Assembly (NCBI GenBank): GCA_964609085.1
Contig: CAZSRZ010000011.1
Coordinates: forward strand, 1 to 64,000
Direction: 5' to 3'
DNA from: JANPLG01 sp964609085
GTDB lineage: Bacteria > Armatimonadota > SYMT01
Length of the DNA stretch: 64,000 bases
This document shows, one piece after another, positions 50,607 to 58,964 of this stretch; positions within the stretch are counted from its first letter, which is position 1, and each line of letters opens with the position of its first letter. The position numbers and the translations under genes are program-made. A model generated the notes under the pieces. It was not told where the DNA came from. It did no database searches and saw nothing but the letters and a program-made list of their open reading frames with translations.

Positions 50607-51788
50607 GTGCGCATCCTCCTTCCCTGCCTGGACTTCCCACCTTCGACGGGCGGCATTCAGACGCTGCTGAGTGCGCTGGTACGTGAGTTGAGTGAACCGC
50701 GTGAGCTGCGCGACCATGAAGTGACAGTGATCGCCCCGCAGCAGGAAGGCGCGGCCGCGTGGGACCGGGACCAGCCCTTTCGCGTCGTGCGCGTCCGGGG
50801 CGGCACCAGAGGATCTCGCGGCCGACGATTCGCTGGGGCGATTTCTCGAAGTCTGCTGGCGCACGTGCTGCGCGACCGGCCGGACGTGGTGCTGTGCGGG
50901 CATGCGTTGCTCGGCCCCGCGTCCCTGTTAGCGAGGCAACTGACTGGTACTCCCTACGTCCTCCTGTCCTATGACATCGAGTTTCGCGGACGATGGCTGC
51001 GCCCCATGCGTCGCCCCGTTTTCCGGCAAGCGGCGGCCGTTCTCACGATCAGCGATTTCAACGATCGGGTGGTCGTGGAGTGCGGCTGCCCTCCTCGGAA
51101 GCTGCGCCGCCTGCCGTTGGGGTTCGATCCCGCACGCCTGGATCGGTGCGTCGATCGGGGGTTGGGCAGCCACGAGGAGCACGCCGGAACGTTGGGGCCG
51201 GCCGGCAAGCCGTGGATTCTCTGCGTCGCCCGGCTCGATCTACCGTACAAGGGAGTGGACACGCTGCTCGCTGCTATGCCGGCCATTCGCAGCGCCGTCC
51301 CCGGAACGGAGATCGTGGTCGTCGGGTCCGGGCCGCTGCGCGCGGAGTTGATCGGGCACGCCCGAGAACTGGGACTGGAAGGGGCGGCAAGCTTCCCCGG
51401 TTGGGTGAGCGACGCTGCCCTGGCCACGCTGTACCGCGAGTGCACCCTCTTCGCCCTGATCAGTCGGGAAGAGAAGCGGGGTGCGGAGGGATTTGGTCTG
51501 GTTTTCCTCGAGGCCGGCTGGTTCGGCAAGGCTGTGCTCGGCGGCCGTTCCGGCGGCGTGCCCTCAGCGGTTCTGGACGGCGAAACGGGGCTGCTCTGCG
51601 ACCCCACCGACCCTGCCGACGTGGCAGCGGCCGCGATTCGGCTCCTTCGAGACCGGCCGCTTCGACAGCGACTGGGTGCCCGGGGGAGAGAGCGCGTGGA
51701 GCGGATGACCTGGGCAAATACCGCGAGCGCGCTGGAGGCGGTGCTGGGGGAGACACTGCGCCCGGTCGACGACGGGGCGCTCCGGTGA
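50607..51788 (+). CDS. Family 4 glycosyltransferase
   Basis: 393 aa, GT4 retaining glycosyltransferase with GT-B fold. N-terminal acceptor domain RILLPCLDFPPSTGGIQTLL; C-terminal donor domain with ILCVARLDLPYKGVDTLLAA, EIVVVGSGPLRAEL, ASFPGWVSDAALATLYRECT and the EX7E-type EEKRGAEGFGLVFLEAGWFG. It would add one sugar to a lipid-linked repeat unit. GTG start; first of seven co-oriented polysaccharide genes. The next gene overlaps its stop (GTGA). Confidence 0.92.
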   Translation: MRILLPCLDFPPSTGGIQTLLSALVRELSEPRELRDHEVTVIAPQQEGAAAWDRDQPFRVVRVRGGTRGSRGRRFAGAISRSLLAHVLRDRPDVVLCGHALLGPASLLARQLTGTPYVLLSYDIEFRGRWLRPMRRPVFRQAAAVLTISDFNDRVVVECGCPPRKLRRLPLGFDPARLDRCVDRGLGSHEEHAGTLGPAGKPWILCVARLDLPYKGVDTLLAAMPAIRSAVPGTEIVVVGSGPLRAELIGHARELGLEGAASFPGWVSDAALATLYRECTLFALISREEKRGAEGFGLVFLEAGWFGKAVLGGRSGGVPSAVLDGETGLLCDPTDPADVAAAAIRLLRDRPLRQRLGARGRERVERMTWANTASALEAVLGETLRPVDDGALR

Positions 51789-52978
51789 ACCCCTGCCGGG
51801 TGGCCTACCTCAACCCCAGCGCCGCCGTCGGCGGGGCAGAACGGGCTCTCCTCCTGCTCCTCCGCGGGCTGCCCCCGGAGAGGTTTGACCCGGTGGTCCT
51901 CGTGCCGGGCCAGGGAGCGTTGACCGAATTGCTCGACCGTCAGGCAGTGCCCTGGCGGATCGCTCGGCTGGCCGGGATGGAGCAACTCACCCGCCAGGGC
52001 CGGACATCCCTCTTCTCCGCCACGCGCGGCATGGCCGGGGCGGTCGCCGCCGTGCGGGAGCTGCGGCGAGAGCTCCGCGCGGTACAGCCTCACCTCCTCC
52101 ACACCAACGGAATGAAGGCCCACGTCCTCGGCGCGGTTGCGGGGGCGGGGCTGCGTCTGCCGGTTGTCTGGCACATGCGGGATCTCACGGAGCCCGGCGG
52201 GCTACGACGCCTGCTCGGAGCGATGGGCGGGTGTTTTCCGCGGCGGATTCTGGCAGTGTCGAGGGCAGTGTCCGACCAGTTCCGAGGGCACCCGGCCTAC
52301 GGCAGGGTCACGATCCTCCATGACGCTCTCGATCCCGAGCACGCCCGCGCTGCCGCCGCCGCGGCCGAGATTCGGGCCAGCCTCGGCGTCCCGCCGGGGA
52401 GATTCGTCGCCGTGATGGTCGCCCACTTCACGCCGTGGAAGGGGCATCGGGTCTTCGTGGAAGCCCTGGCCCTGGCCCGCGGGAGGGGGTTGGACATCCA
52501 CGGGATTCTGGTCGGCGGCTCCATTTACTCCGCCGCTGCTCACGCAGGGTGCGAAGCGGAAACCCGACGCCGGGCCGAAGAGTTGGGGCTCTCGCGGTGC
52601 GTCTCCTTCACCGGCTGCCAGGAACGTAGCGCCGACTTCATCGCCGCGGGTGATGTGCTCGTGCACCCGCCGACGGCGCCCGAACCCTTCGGGCTGGCGG
52701 TGATCGAAGCCATGGCGCTGGGACTCCCGGTGATCGCGTCGGCCGCAGGCGGCATTCTGGAGACGGTGACGCCCGACGATGCCGGCGCGGGCACCGGCAT
52801 CCTCACGCCGCCCGGGGATGCTCCGGCTGTCGCCGCCGCGCTGCTGGATCTCGCCGGAGAGCCGCAGAGACGTCGACGGTTGGGCGCGGCGGGTGCCCGT
52901 CGAGTGGCGGAGCACTTTGGTCCGGAGCGACTCTACCGCGACCTGCACGCCATCTATGGGGAGGTGATCCCCTCGTGA
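51785..52978 (+). CDS. Family 4 glycosyltransferase
   Basis: 397 aa from the GTG at 51785, which overlaps the preceding stop (GTGA). CRVAYLNPSAAVGGAERALL is the N-terminal glycine loop; LLHTNGMKAHVLGAVAG, VAVMVAHFTPWKGHRVFVEA, YSAAAHAGCEAETRRRAEEL and the donor-site motif PTAPEPFGLAVIEAMALGLP (EX7E) mark a GT4 enzyme. No membrane anchor. Second sugar transferase of the exopolysaccharide operon; donor sugar unknown. Confidence 0.92.
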   Translation: MNPCRVAYLNPSAAVGGAERALLLLLRGLPPERFDPVVLVPGQGALTELLDRQAVPWRIARLAGMEQLTRQGRTSLFSATRGMAGAVAAVRELRRELRAVQPHLLHTNGMKAHVLGAVAGAGLRLPVVWHMRDLTEPGGLRRLLGAMGGCFPRRILAVSRAVSDQFRGHPAYGRVTILHDALDPEHARAAAAAAEIRASLGVPPGRFVAVMVAHFTPWKGHRVFVEALALARGRGLDIHGILVGGSIYSAAAHAGCEAETRRRAEELGLSRCVSFTGCQERSADFIAAGDVLVHPPTAPEPFGLAVIEAMALGLPVIASAAGGILETVTPDDAGAGTGILTPPGDAPAVAAALLDLAGEPQRRRRLGAAGARRVAEHFGPERLYRDLHAIYGEVIPS

Positions 52979-54090
52979 TGCGGCGGCACGTGATTCACGT
53001 CTACCGCGATGCCTACCCACCGCGGCACGGAGGGATCGAGCAACACGTCCACACGCTCGCCCACGCCCAGAAGCACACCGACGTGCCCAGCGTGCTCATT
53101 TCGGCAAATCCCGCCGGGCTGCGGGACGACTGCGGTGTGCCGATCGAATCCACCGGCGAGTGGGGCCGATTCCAGGGGGCTCCCATCGCTCCCGCCTTCC
53201 CTGGAGCCATCCGCCGACGGCATCCGGATCTCTTCCATTTCCACATGGCGAACCCCACAGGCGAGCTCGCCTACCTGTTGTCGCGCAGCCGGGTCCCAGC
53301 CGTCGCCACCTACCACCACGACATCGTGCGTCAGGCACGGGCGCTCACCGTCTACCGGCCGTTCCTCCGCGCTTTTCTCAGCCGCGTGGCACGCATCCTG
53401 GTGGCCGCGCCCCAGCACATCGAGGTGTCGCCGATCCTGCCGGAATTCCGCTCCCGGTGCGAAGTGATCCCCTATGGGATCAACCTCAGCCGGTTCCGGG
53501 CCAGCCCCGAGGTGTTGCGACAGGCGGAACTCGTGCGGGAGAAGCACGGGTCGAGGATCGTCCTCTTCGTGGGCAAGTTGCGATACTACAAGGGACTGGA
53601 CATCCTGCTGACGGCCATGGCCGGCGTCGACGGGACGTTGTTGTTGGTCGGGCGGGGCACCGAAGAGGCGTCCCTGCGTCGGCAGGTGGATACTCTGGGG
53701 TTGTCGGAGCGCGTCCATTTTCTTCCCCACCTGGAAGACGCCGAATTCATGGGCGTCCTCCACGCGGCGAATGTCTTCACACTTCCCTCCAATAGCCGAA
53801 TGGAGATGTTCGGCATTGCCCAACTGGAAGCCCACGCCTGCGGCAAGCCGGTTGTTTCCACCGCGCTCGGCACGGGAGTTGAGTTCGTGAACCGCCACGG
53901 GGAGACAGGGTTGGTGGTCCCGCCCGGAGATCCGCGGGCACTGGCGGATGCGATCCGCCGTTTGCTCGACGAGCCGGTCTACGCCGCGGAACTGGGTGCC
54001 GCTGCACAAGCGCGGGCCGAGCGAGAGTTCTCAGATGAGGTGATGGCCGCCCGGACACGGGAGGTCTACGAAGAGGTGCTGGCGGCGTAG
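52978..54090 (+). CDS. Family 4 glycosyltransferase
   Basis: 370 aa from the ATG at 52978 (TGATG overlap with the previous stop; a GTG one codon earlier is an alternative). HVIHVYRDAYPPRHGGIEQH, LFHFHMANPTGELAYLLSRS, VLFVGKLRYYKGLDILLTAM, VHFLPHLEDAEFMGVLHAAN and MEMFGIAQLEAHACGKPVVS (EX7E) are GT4 motifs, of the mannosyl/glucosyl type by general resemblance. Third transferase of the operon; the sugar-phosphate transferase gene follows after 23 bp. Confidence 0.92.
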   Translation: MRRHVIHVYRDAYPPRHGGIEQHVHTLAHAQKHTDVPSVLISANPAGLRDDCGVPIESTGEWGRFQGAPIAPAFPGAIRRRHPDLFHFHMANPTGELAYLLSRSRVPAVATYHHDIVRQARALTVYRPFLRAFLSRVARILVAAPQHIEVSPILPEFRSRCEVIPYGINLSRFRASPEVLRQAELVREKHGSRIVLFVGKLRYYKGLDILLTAMAGVDGTLLLVGRGTEEASLRRQVDTLGLSERVHFLPHLEDAEFMGVLHAANVFTLPSNSRMEMFGIAQLEAHACGKPVVSTALGTGVEFVNRHGETGLVVPPGDPRALADAIRRLLDEPVYAAELGAAAQARAEREFSDEVMAARTREVYEEVLAA

Positions 54091-54113
54091 TCCGTCGCTC
54101 TGGATGGACACAC

Positions 54114-55886
54114 GTGGCGTTGCTGCTTGGTTTCCTGATCACCGCGGTTCTCATGCCGGGCCTGATCGCCGCCGCGTGGCGCATGGGCTGGGTCGCACGT
54201 CCGCGCTCCGATCGCTGGCATCGCCGGCCGACGGCGCTGATGGGCGGCATCCCCATGCTGGTCGGAATCTGCCTGGCGGGCATGTCAGCGGGGCTCGAGC
54301 GGCCCGGCTGGGCGCTGCTGGGGGGTGGATTCGTGATGTTCCTGGTCGGCGTCATCGACGACCGGATCCTCGAGCTGAATCCGCCGCAGAAGCTGGTGGC
54401 GCAGGGTCTGGTCGCGTTTTATCTGGTGAGCGAAGGATACGTACCCACGGGGCTCCCGTTCTGGATCGGCGCGCCGCTGGCATTCCTGTGGCTTGTCGGC
54501 ATCACCAACGCGATCAACCTGCTGGACAACATGGACGGTCTGGCCGCAGGCGTCACCGCTCTCATCGCGCTGACGCTGGCGGTGCTGCATGGGTTGGACT
54601 CGTCGTCCGGCCTGCTTTGCATGGCGGTAGCCGGGGCCTGCCTTGCCTTCTTGATCTACAATCTCCATCCCGCGCGCGTCTTCATGGGTGACTGCGGCAG
54701 CATGCTGCTGGGCACTCTGGTGGGGGGGCTGGGACTGAGCCTCCTGTCCGAGCGGTCGGCCGTCGCTACGGCACTCGCGCTCCCGCTGGTTGTGTTCGTG
54801 GTGCCACTCTGGGAGACGCTGCTGGTGGTGTTCGCGCGGGCCCGCGCCGGGCGACCGGTGCTGCCCGGGGCAATCGACCACGCCTCGCACCGCTTTGTTC
54901 TCGGCGGGATGACCGAACGCCAGGCGGTGGCGGCTCATCTCGCCATCGGCCTGGCCGGGGGAACCCTGGGACTTGCGTGGTCACGCATGCCGGCGGCGGC
55001 GGCCGCGGGTGCCGCGGCCGCCCTGGTTGCCGTGCTGGGGGTTGCGTCGCGCCACCTCCTGCGACAGCCAGTGTATGAGCAGCCGCGACGGCAGCCGGAA
55101 CCGTTCTTCACTGTCAGTCAGGCAGTTCCCTGGCAGCGGTCACTGCAGGATGCCGTGATCGACGCGGGCATCGCCGCCTTCTCATTCACGGCCGCGCACT
55201 GGCTGCGGATGGAATGCACTCTCCCGCCGTCGTTCGCGGAAGAGATCGTGCGGGCCCTGCCGGTGGTGATCGTCTGTCGCGTCTCCGGGCTGTTCCTCTG
55301 CCGCGCCTATCAGCGCCGCCCCGGTGATCCGGCGGCCGCGGTCCCGCTCAAGGCAGCGCTGGGAAGTCTGATCGGCTCGACGGCGCAGGCGATCCTGATC
55401 AGCGTCCTTTTTGGGTTCCTCAACCTTTCTCGCGCCGCCCTGATCATCGACGGCATGCTCTTTCTCTTGCTTGCGGTGCTCGTGCGATCGCTCGGTCCCG
55501 TGTTTGGCTACCTGCAGACCGGCCTCGGGAAGCGGTCAGGGCTGCGGGTGCTTGTCCTCGGGGCCGGCGCCGAGGCCTTCGAGTGGACGGTGCGGCTGCG
55601 GCATCCGCTGGCCGGACTGCGGTCGGAACTTGTGGGCATTCTGGCGGACGACTCGGAGACGATTCAGGGCGACGTAAATGGGGTTCCGGTGGCGCACGGC
55701 ATGCACATGCTGGAGGAGGTGATGGCGCGGCACCAGGTGCAGTGCTGCCTCCTGGGTGTACACGCGGAATCCTCTGCCGGGATGGCCATCCTGGAGCGCT
55801 GCCGGGCAGCCGGGGTGGTCGTCAGCTCGAGCCCCGGCGAGTCGCCGACTGCTGCCCCCGGCGAGCCGGCGGCGGCGGCCGGGTAG
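54114..55886 (+). CDS. Polyprenyl-phosphate sugar-1-phosphate transferase (WecA/MraY family) fused to FlaA1/CapD-like N-half
   Basis: 590 aa. Residues ~1-320 are a WecA/TagO-type transferase with about 10 TM helices: RWHRRPTALMGGIPMLVGIC, FLVGVIDDRILELNPPQKLV, ITNAINLLDNMDGLAAGVTA, VFMGDCGSMLLGTLVGGLGL and IDHASHRFVLGGMTERQAV. They hold the catalytic Asp residues and the HxxHR-type site. Residues ~345-590 resemble the front half of FlaA1/CapD/PglF: four TM segments and a Rossmann-like VLVLGAGAEAFEWTVRLRHP. The FlaA1 catalytic epimerase half is absent. It starts the lipid-linked repeat unit by transferring a sugar-1-phosphate to undecaprenyl phosphate. GTG start. Confidence 0.9.
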   Translation: MALLLGFLITAVLMPGLIAAAWRMGWVARPRSDRWHRRPTALMGGIPMLVGICLAGMSAGLERPGWALLGGGFVMFLVGVIDDRILELNPPQKLVAQGLVAFYLVSEGYVPTGLPFWIGAPLAFLWLVGITNAINLLDNMDGLAAGVTALIALTLAVLHGLDSSSGLLCMAVAGACLAFLIYNLHPARVFMGDCGSMLLGTLVGGLGLSLLSERSAVATALALPLVVFVVPLWETLLVVFARARAGRPVLPGAIDHASHRFVLGGMTERQAVAAHLAIGLAGGTLGLAWSRMPAAAAAGAAAALVAVLGVASRHLLRQPVYEQPRRQPEPFFTVSQAVPWQRSLQDAVIDAGIAAFSFTAAHWLRMECTLPPSFAEEIVRALPVVIVCRVSGLFLCRAYQRRPGDPAAAVPLKAALGSLIGSTAQAILISVLFGFLNLSRAALIIDGMLFLLLAVLVRSLGPVFGYLQTGLGKRSGLRVLVLGAGAEAFEWTVRLRHPLAGLRSELVGILADDSETIQGDVNGVPVAHGMHMLEEVMARHQVQCCLLGVHAESSAGMAILERCRAAGVVVSSSPGESPTAAPGEPAAAAG

Positions 55887-55895
55887 CTCCTGCCG

Positions 55896-57200
55896 ATGGC
55901 ACACGAGAACCGCGCTCGCGGGCCGCGGTGGCTCTGGCTGCTGGGGGGACTTCTGGTGGTCCTCGTGGGAGTGGCGCTGCCGGACGCGCCGGAGTGGCGC
56001 CTGGGCCGCGCCTTCGGCATCTTCGCCGGTGCCCTGCTGTTCGCGCTCACGGCCCTGCTCCGGGAAGCGGACCCCGGCCCGGCGCTGCGCGCGGCGGCGT
56101 TTCGTCCGCCAGGAGTGCTCGCGCTTGTGTTCGTCGGATGGGTGTTCCTTTCGGCGGCCCAGTCGCCGCTGCCGGAGGTGAGTCGCCTCGACGCGCTGCG
56201 GCATGCGGGAGGGGTGTTGGTCTTCCTGGCGCTGGCGCACGGGCTGCACCGGCGCTCCGAGTTGCTGGCGGTCACCGGCTGGCTGACGGCCGCAGGGGCC
56301 GTCGGTGCGCTGGCTGCATTCGTGCTCTACAGCACCGGTGTGGCCGACCATCCGGAACTTCGGCTCTCGGGTGCCTTCCGGAACGAGCAGCTTCTGGGGG
56401 CATTCCTGGCCGTTCTGCTGCCCGTCGCTACCGCCCGCATCCTCTGCTTTGGGGAAACATTCGAGCGGATCGCGGGTCAGGTCGCCGCGGTGACCATCCT
56501 CTCCGCTGTTGTCGCTTCGCGGAATCGGTCGAGCTGGTTCGGCGGGTTGGCCGGGCTGGGTGTTCTCGGGGCACTGCATTGGGGCTGGCAGGGAGAGCGG
56601 CTCCCGGTAGGGCGCCGGGTGATAGTCCCTGCCATCGTCGTCCTCGTGTGCGTGTCCCTCTTCTGGTACGCGTCCCGCAGCGGCGAACAGGTTGCCGGGC
56701 GGGCCGCCAGCCTCTTGCGACCGGATACGGACGCCTCGGTGCGGTGGCGGGGCGGGATGTGGGACAAGTCGCTCCGGATGGTGCGGGATCGGCCCTGGCT
56801 GGGCTTTGGACCCGGCACCTTCAGCTACATGCAGCCCCTCTACCATCACCCCCTGGTTGCTTCCCGGGATCAGGCGGATATCGCAGCCACCGGGCCAAAC
56901 CTCAATGAGAGCGCACACAACACCTACTTGCAGCTTGCGGCCGATCTTGGACTACCGGGGCTCCTGCTCTACCTGGGCATCCCGGTCGCCATCGCAGTCC
57001 GCGTTGTTCGCCGATGGCGAAGCGTGCCCAGCAACACGCGGCGACTGCTCGCGGCCGGCAGCCTGGGGGGGATCGCCGCGCACCTGGTCTCGGCCATCGG
57101 CAGCCCCGCGTGGGAGTTTCCAGAGTGCTCTCTGTTCGCCTGGGCGGTGATGGGGGTGGCGGCAGCAGCTCTCAATCCGCCGACGAAGGCGGAGAACTGA
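55896..57200 (+). CDS. O-antigen ligase / polymerase family membrane protein (Wzy_C)
   Basis: 434 aa with about 11 TM segments. The large late loop holds the WaaL/Wzy_C landmarks RDRPWLGFGPGTFSYMQPLY and LNESAHNTYLQLAADLGLPG, which contain the conserved Arg and His positions of the family. It would polymerise or ligate lipid-linked glycan units. Starts 9 bp after the transferase. No Wzx flippase or Wzc kinase is seen in the window. Confidence 0.92.
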   Translation: MAHENRARGPRWLWLLGGLLVVLVGVALPDAPEWRLGRAFGIFAGALLFALTALLREADPGPALRAAAFRPPGVLALVFVGWVFLSAAQSPLPEVSRLDALRHAGGVLVFLALAHGLHRRSELLAVTGWLTAAGAVGALAAFVLYSTGVADHPELRLSGAFRNEQLLGAFLAVLLPVATARILCFGETFERIAGQVAAVTILSAVVASRNRSSWFGGLAGLGVLGALHWGWQGERLPVGRRVIVPAIVVLVCVSLFWYASRSGEQVAGRAASLLRPDTDASVRWRGGMWDKSLRMVRDRPWLGFGPGTFSYMQPLYHHPLVASRDQADIAATGPNLNESAHNTYLQLAADLGLPGLLLYLGIPVAIAVRVVRRWRSVPSNTRRLLAAGSLGGIAAHLVSAIGSPAWEFPECSLFAWAVMGVAAAALNPPTKAEN

Positions 57201-57282
57201 TGGACAGGCCCCGGGCGGCGCATACTACACTAGGTATTGCCCGCGTGCTGCAGTGATTGCGGATGCGGCGGAGGACCTCCCG

Positions 57283-57918
57283 ATGAAGACGAACGCTCGC
57301 TCGGTCAATCCAAGCGGCCCCTCGACGCGGATCACTGCGGGCGTCGTTGCCGTGCTGGCCCTCGCGGGCGCATTCCAGGCCGCGTTCGCTCGCCAACCCG
57401 GCACCCGCGCGCGGGCCGCGGCTACCCAGGCGGACTACGGCGGAGGGAGCTCTGGGGACAGCACAGGGACCATCGTCGGAATCGTCGCCGGCGGCGGCCT
57501 GCTCGCCGCGGCAAGCTCCGGCGCCTTCGCGGGCGCCGCGGCCGTGATCCTCGCGGAACGATTCGATCCTCTGCCCCCGTCTCGAAGTTCGATCACCGCC
57601 ATCCGCCTCGTCCCAGGGAATGCCACCCTGCAGGCCGGGCGCTCGCGCAGTTTCTTCCTGGAAGGCCGCTCACGAGACGACGGCAAGTGGTACTCGCTCA
57701 CCGTCAGACCGGAGACCAGCATCGACGTGCGGGACGGCGAGGGGTGCCTGTTGAAACAAGACGGCAGCCGGAACACCTTCCTGGTTCCCCTCACCGCGCC
57801 GCGGAGCTGCGACGGCAAGACCTTCCTCCTTGCGGGTACCTTCGCACCGGTCGGCGAGGAGCCCAAGTCCGCCACCGCGAGGGTCAGGGTCGTCGTCCCG
57901 GAATCCGCGGGAAACTGA
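57283..57918 (+). CDS. Small exported protein of the polysaccharide operon
   Basis: 211 aa from the ATG at 57283, with ggagg 7 nt upstream. A signal peptide (ITAGVVAVLALAGAFQAAFA) is followed by a Gly/Ser linker and a glycine-alanine-rich hydrophobic helix (TIVGIVAGGGLLAAASSGAF, then AGAAAVILAE). The C-terminal ~110 residues (SSITAIRLVPGNATLQAGRS to ATARVRVVVPE) have the strand pattern of a bacterial Ig-like domain with two cysteines. Probably an outer-surface or envelope protein linked to polysaccharide export. Family not recognised. Confidence 0.75.
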   Translation: MKTNARSVNPSGPSTRITAGVVAVLALAGAFQAAFARQPGTRARAAATQADYGGGSSGDSTGTIVGIVAGGGLLAAASSGAFAGAAAVILAERFDPLPPSRSSITAIRLVPGNATLQAGRSRSFFLEGRSRDDGKWYSLTVRPETSIDVRDGEGCLLKQDGSRNTFLVPLTAPRSCDGKTFLLAGTFAPVGEEPKSATARVRVVVPESAGN

Positions 57919-57930
57919 CTGCCGGCCGGC

Positions 57931-58692
57931 GTGATTGACCTTCACTGCCACATCCTCCCAGGGGTGGATGACGGCCCGGAGGACTGGGGTACTTCCCTCG
58001 AGTTGATGCGCAGTGCGGCGGCACAGGGGGTAAGACGCCTGGTGGCCACGCCCCATCGTTCCGGGCTTCCGGGCGAGACATCGCGAATCCGCGAACTGGT
58101 GGTCGAAGCGAACGAGCGCGCCGCTGCCGTCGATCTGCGGCTCGAGATTCTGCCGGGGCAGGAGATCGTCCTGACTCCGGGGTTGGTGAAGGAACTCGAT
58201 GCAGGGGAGGCGCTCACCCTTGGTTCCTCGCGCACGATCTTGCTGGAGACGAGCCGTCTGCCCGATCCGCAGTACCTACTGGGCGTGCTCTTTGGCCTGC
58301 AGGCGCGTGGATATCGCATCCTGTTGGCGCACCCCGAACGCGCGGGGATGCCCGAAGGGCTGCTGCGCGAACTGCTCCACCGCGGATGCGGCCTGCAGAT
58401 CAACGCCGGGAGCCTGCTGGGCGACTTCGGCACGCGCATCCGCCGAGAAGCCGAAGAGCTGCTGCGGCGGGGTTGGGCCACCTGTCTTGCGTCGGACGCG
58501 CACTCCCCCACCGCACGCCCCCACCGTCTGCTCGAGGCGCGGCAGGCTTGCGACCGACTGCTCGGGGGCCGGGATGGAGTGCGGCTGACCGAGACCCTGC
58601 CCGCACTCATCCTCTGCGACGAACGCCTGCCCGAACCGGATCTGCTGCTGACTCCCCGCCCATGGTTGGCCCGGCTGCTGGGGCGTCGCTGA
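57931..58692 (+). CDS. CpsB/CapC/YwqE-type tyrosine-protein phosphatase (PHP fold)
   Basis: 253 aa PHP-superfamily phosphatase. MIDLHCHILPGVDDGPEDWG is the metal-binding start; LVATPHRSGL, LEILPGQEIVLTPGL, RILLAHPERAGMP and ATCLASDAHSPTARPHRLLE supply the remaining His, Glu and Asp ligands. CpsB/YwqE dephosphorylates the BY-kinase that controls polysaccharide assembly. No kinase gene is in the window. GTG start, 12 bp after the exported protein gene; last gene of the polysaccharide operon. Confidence 0.92.
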   Translation: MIDLHCHILPGVDDGPEDWGTSLELMRSAAAQGVRRLVATPHRSGLPGETSRIRELVVEANERAAAVDLRLEILPGQEIVLTPGLVKELDAGEALTLGSSRTILLETSRLPDPQYLLGVLFGLQARGYRILLAHPERAGMPEGLLRELLHRGCGLQINAGSLLGDFGTRIRREAEELLRRGWATCLASDAHSPTARPHRLLEARQACDRLLGGRDGVRLTETLPALILCDERLPEPDLLLTPRPWLARLLGRR

Positions 58693-58964
58693 CTCCGCCC
58701 GATCAATCCGGGTCTGAGAAAGGGAAGAATACCCGCGAGAGCGGCGAATGGAACAACCGTGGGCTCGCGCTCGCCTAAGGGGAAACTAAACGCAGGCGTC
58801 GATCGCCCCACTCGGCCACGGACTCAACCAAACGCCTAGATTCGTGAAACCTGCAGCCACAGGCCCACTCTACTAGATTCTTACTCCGGGTTCGCGCGGC
58901 AAGCCGGCCCGAGGGGTCTCAGCACGGCGTCGACAGGGTGCGACGCGGAGATGCCAGACGCACG
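58693..58964. other. Intergenic region upstream of the PPC-DUF1549-DUF1501 operon
   Basis: 272 bp with no gene. It should contain the terminator of the polysaccharide operon and the promoter of the next operon. No T-tailed hairpin or clear promoter was recognised. Confidence 0.4.
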
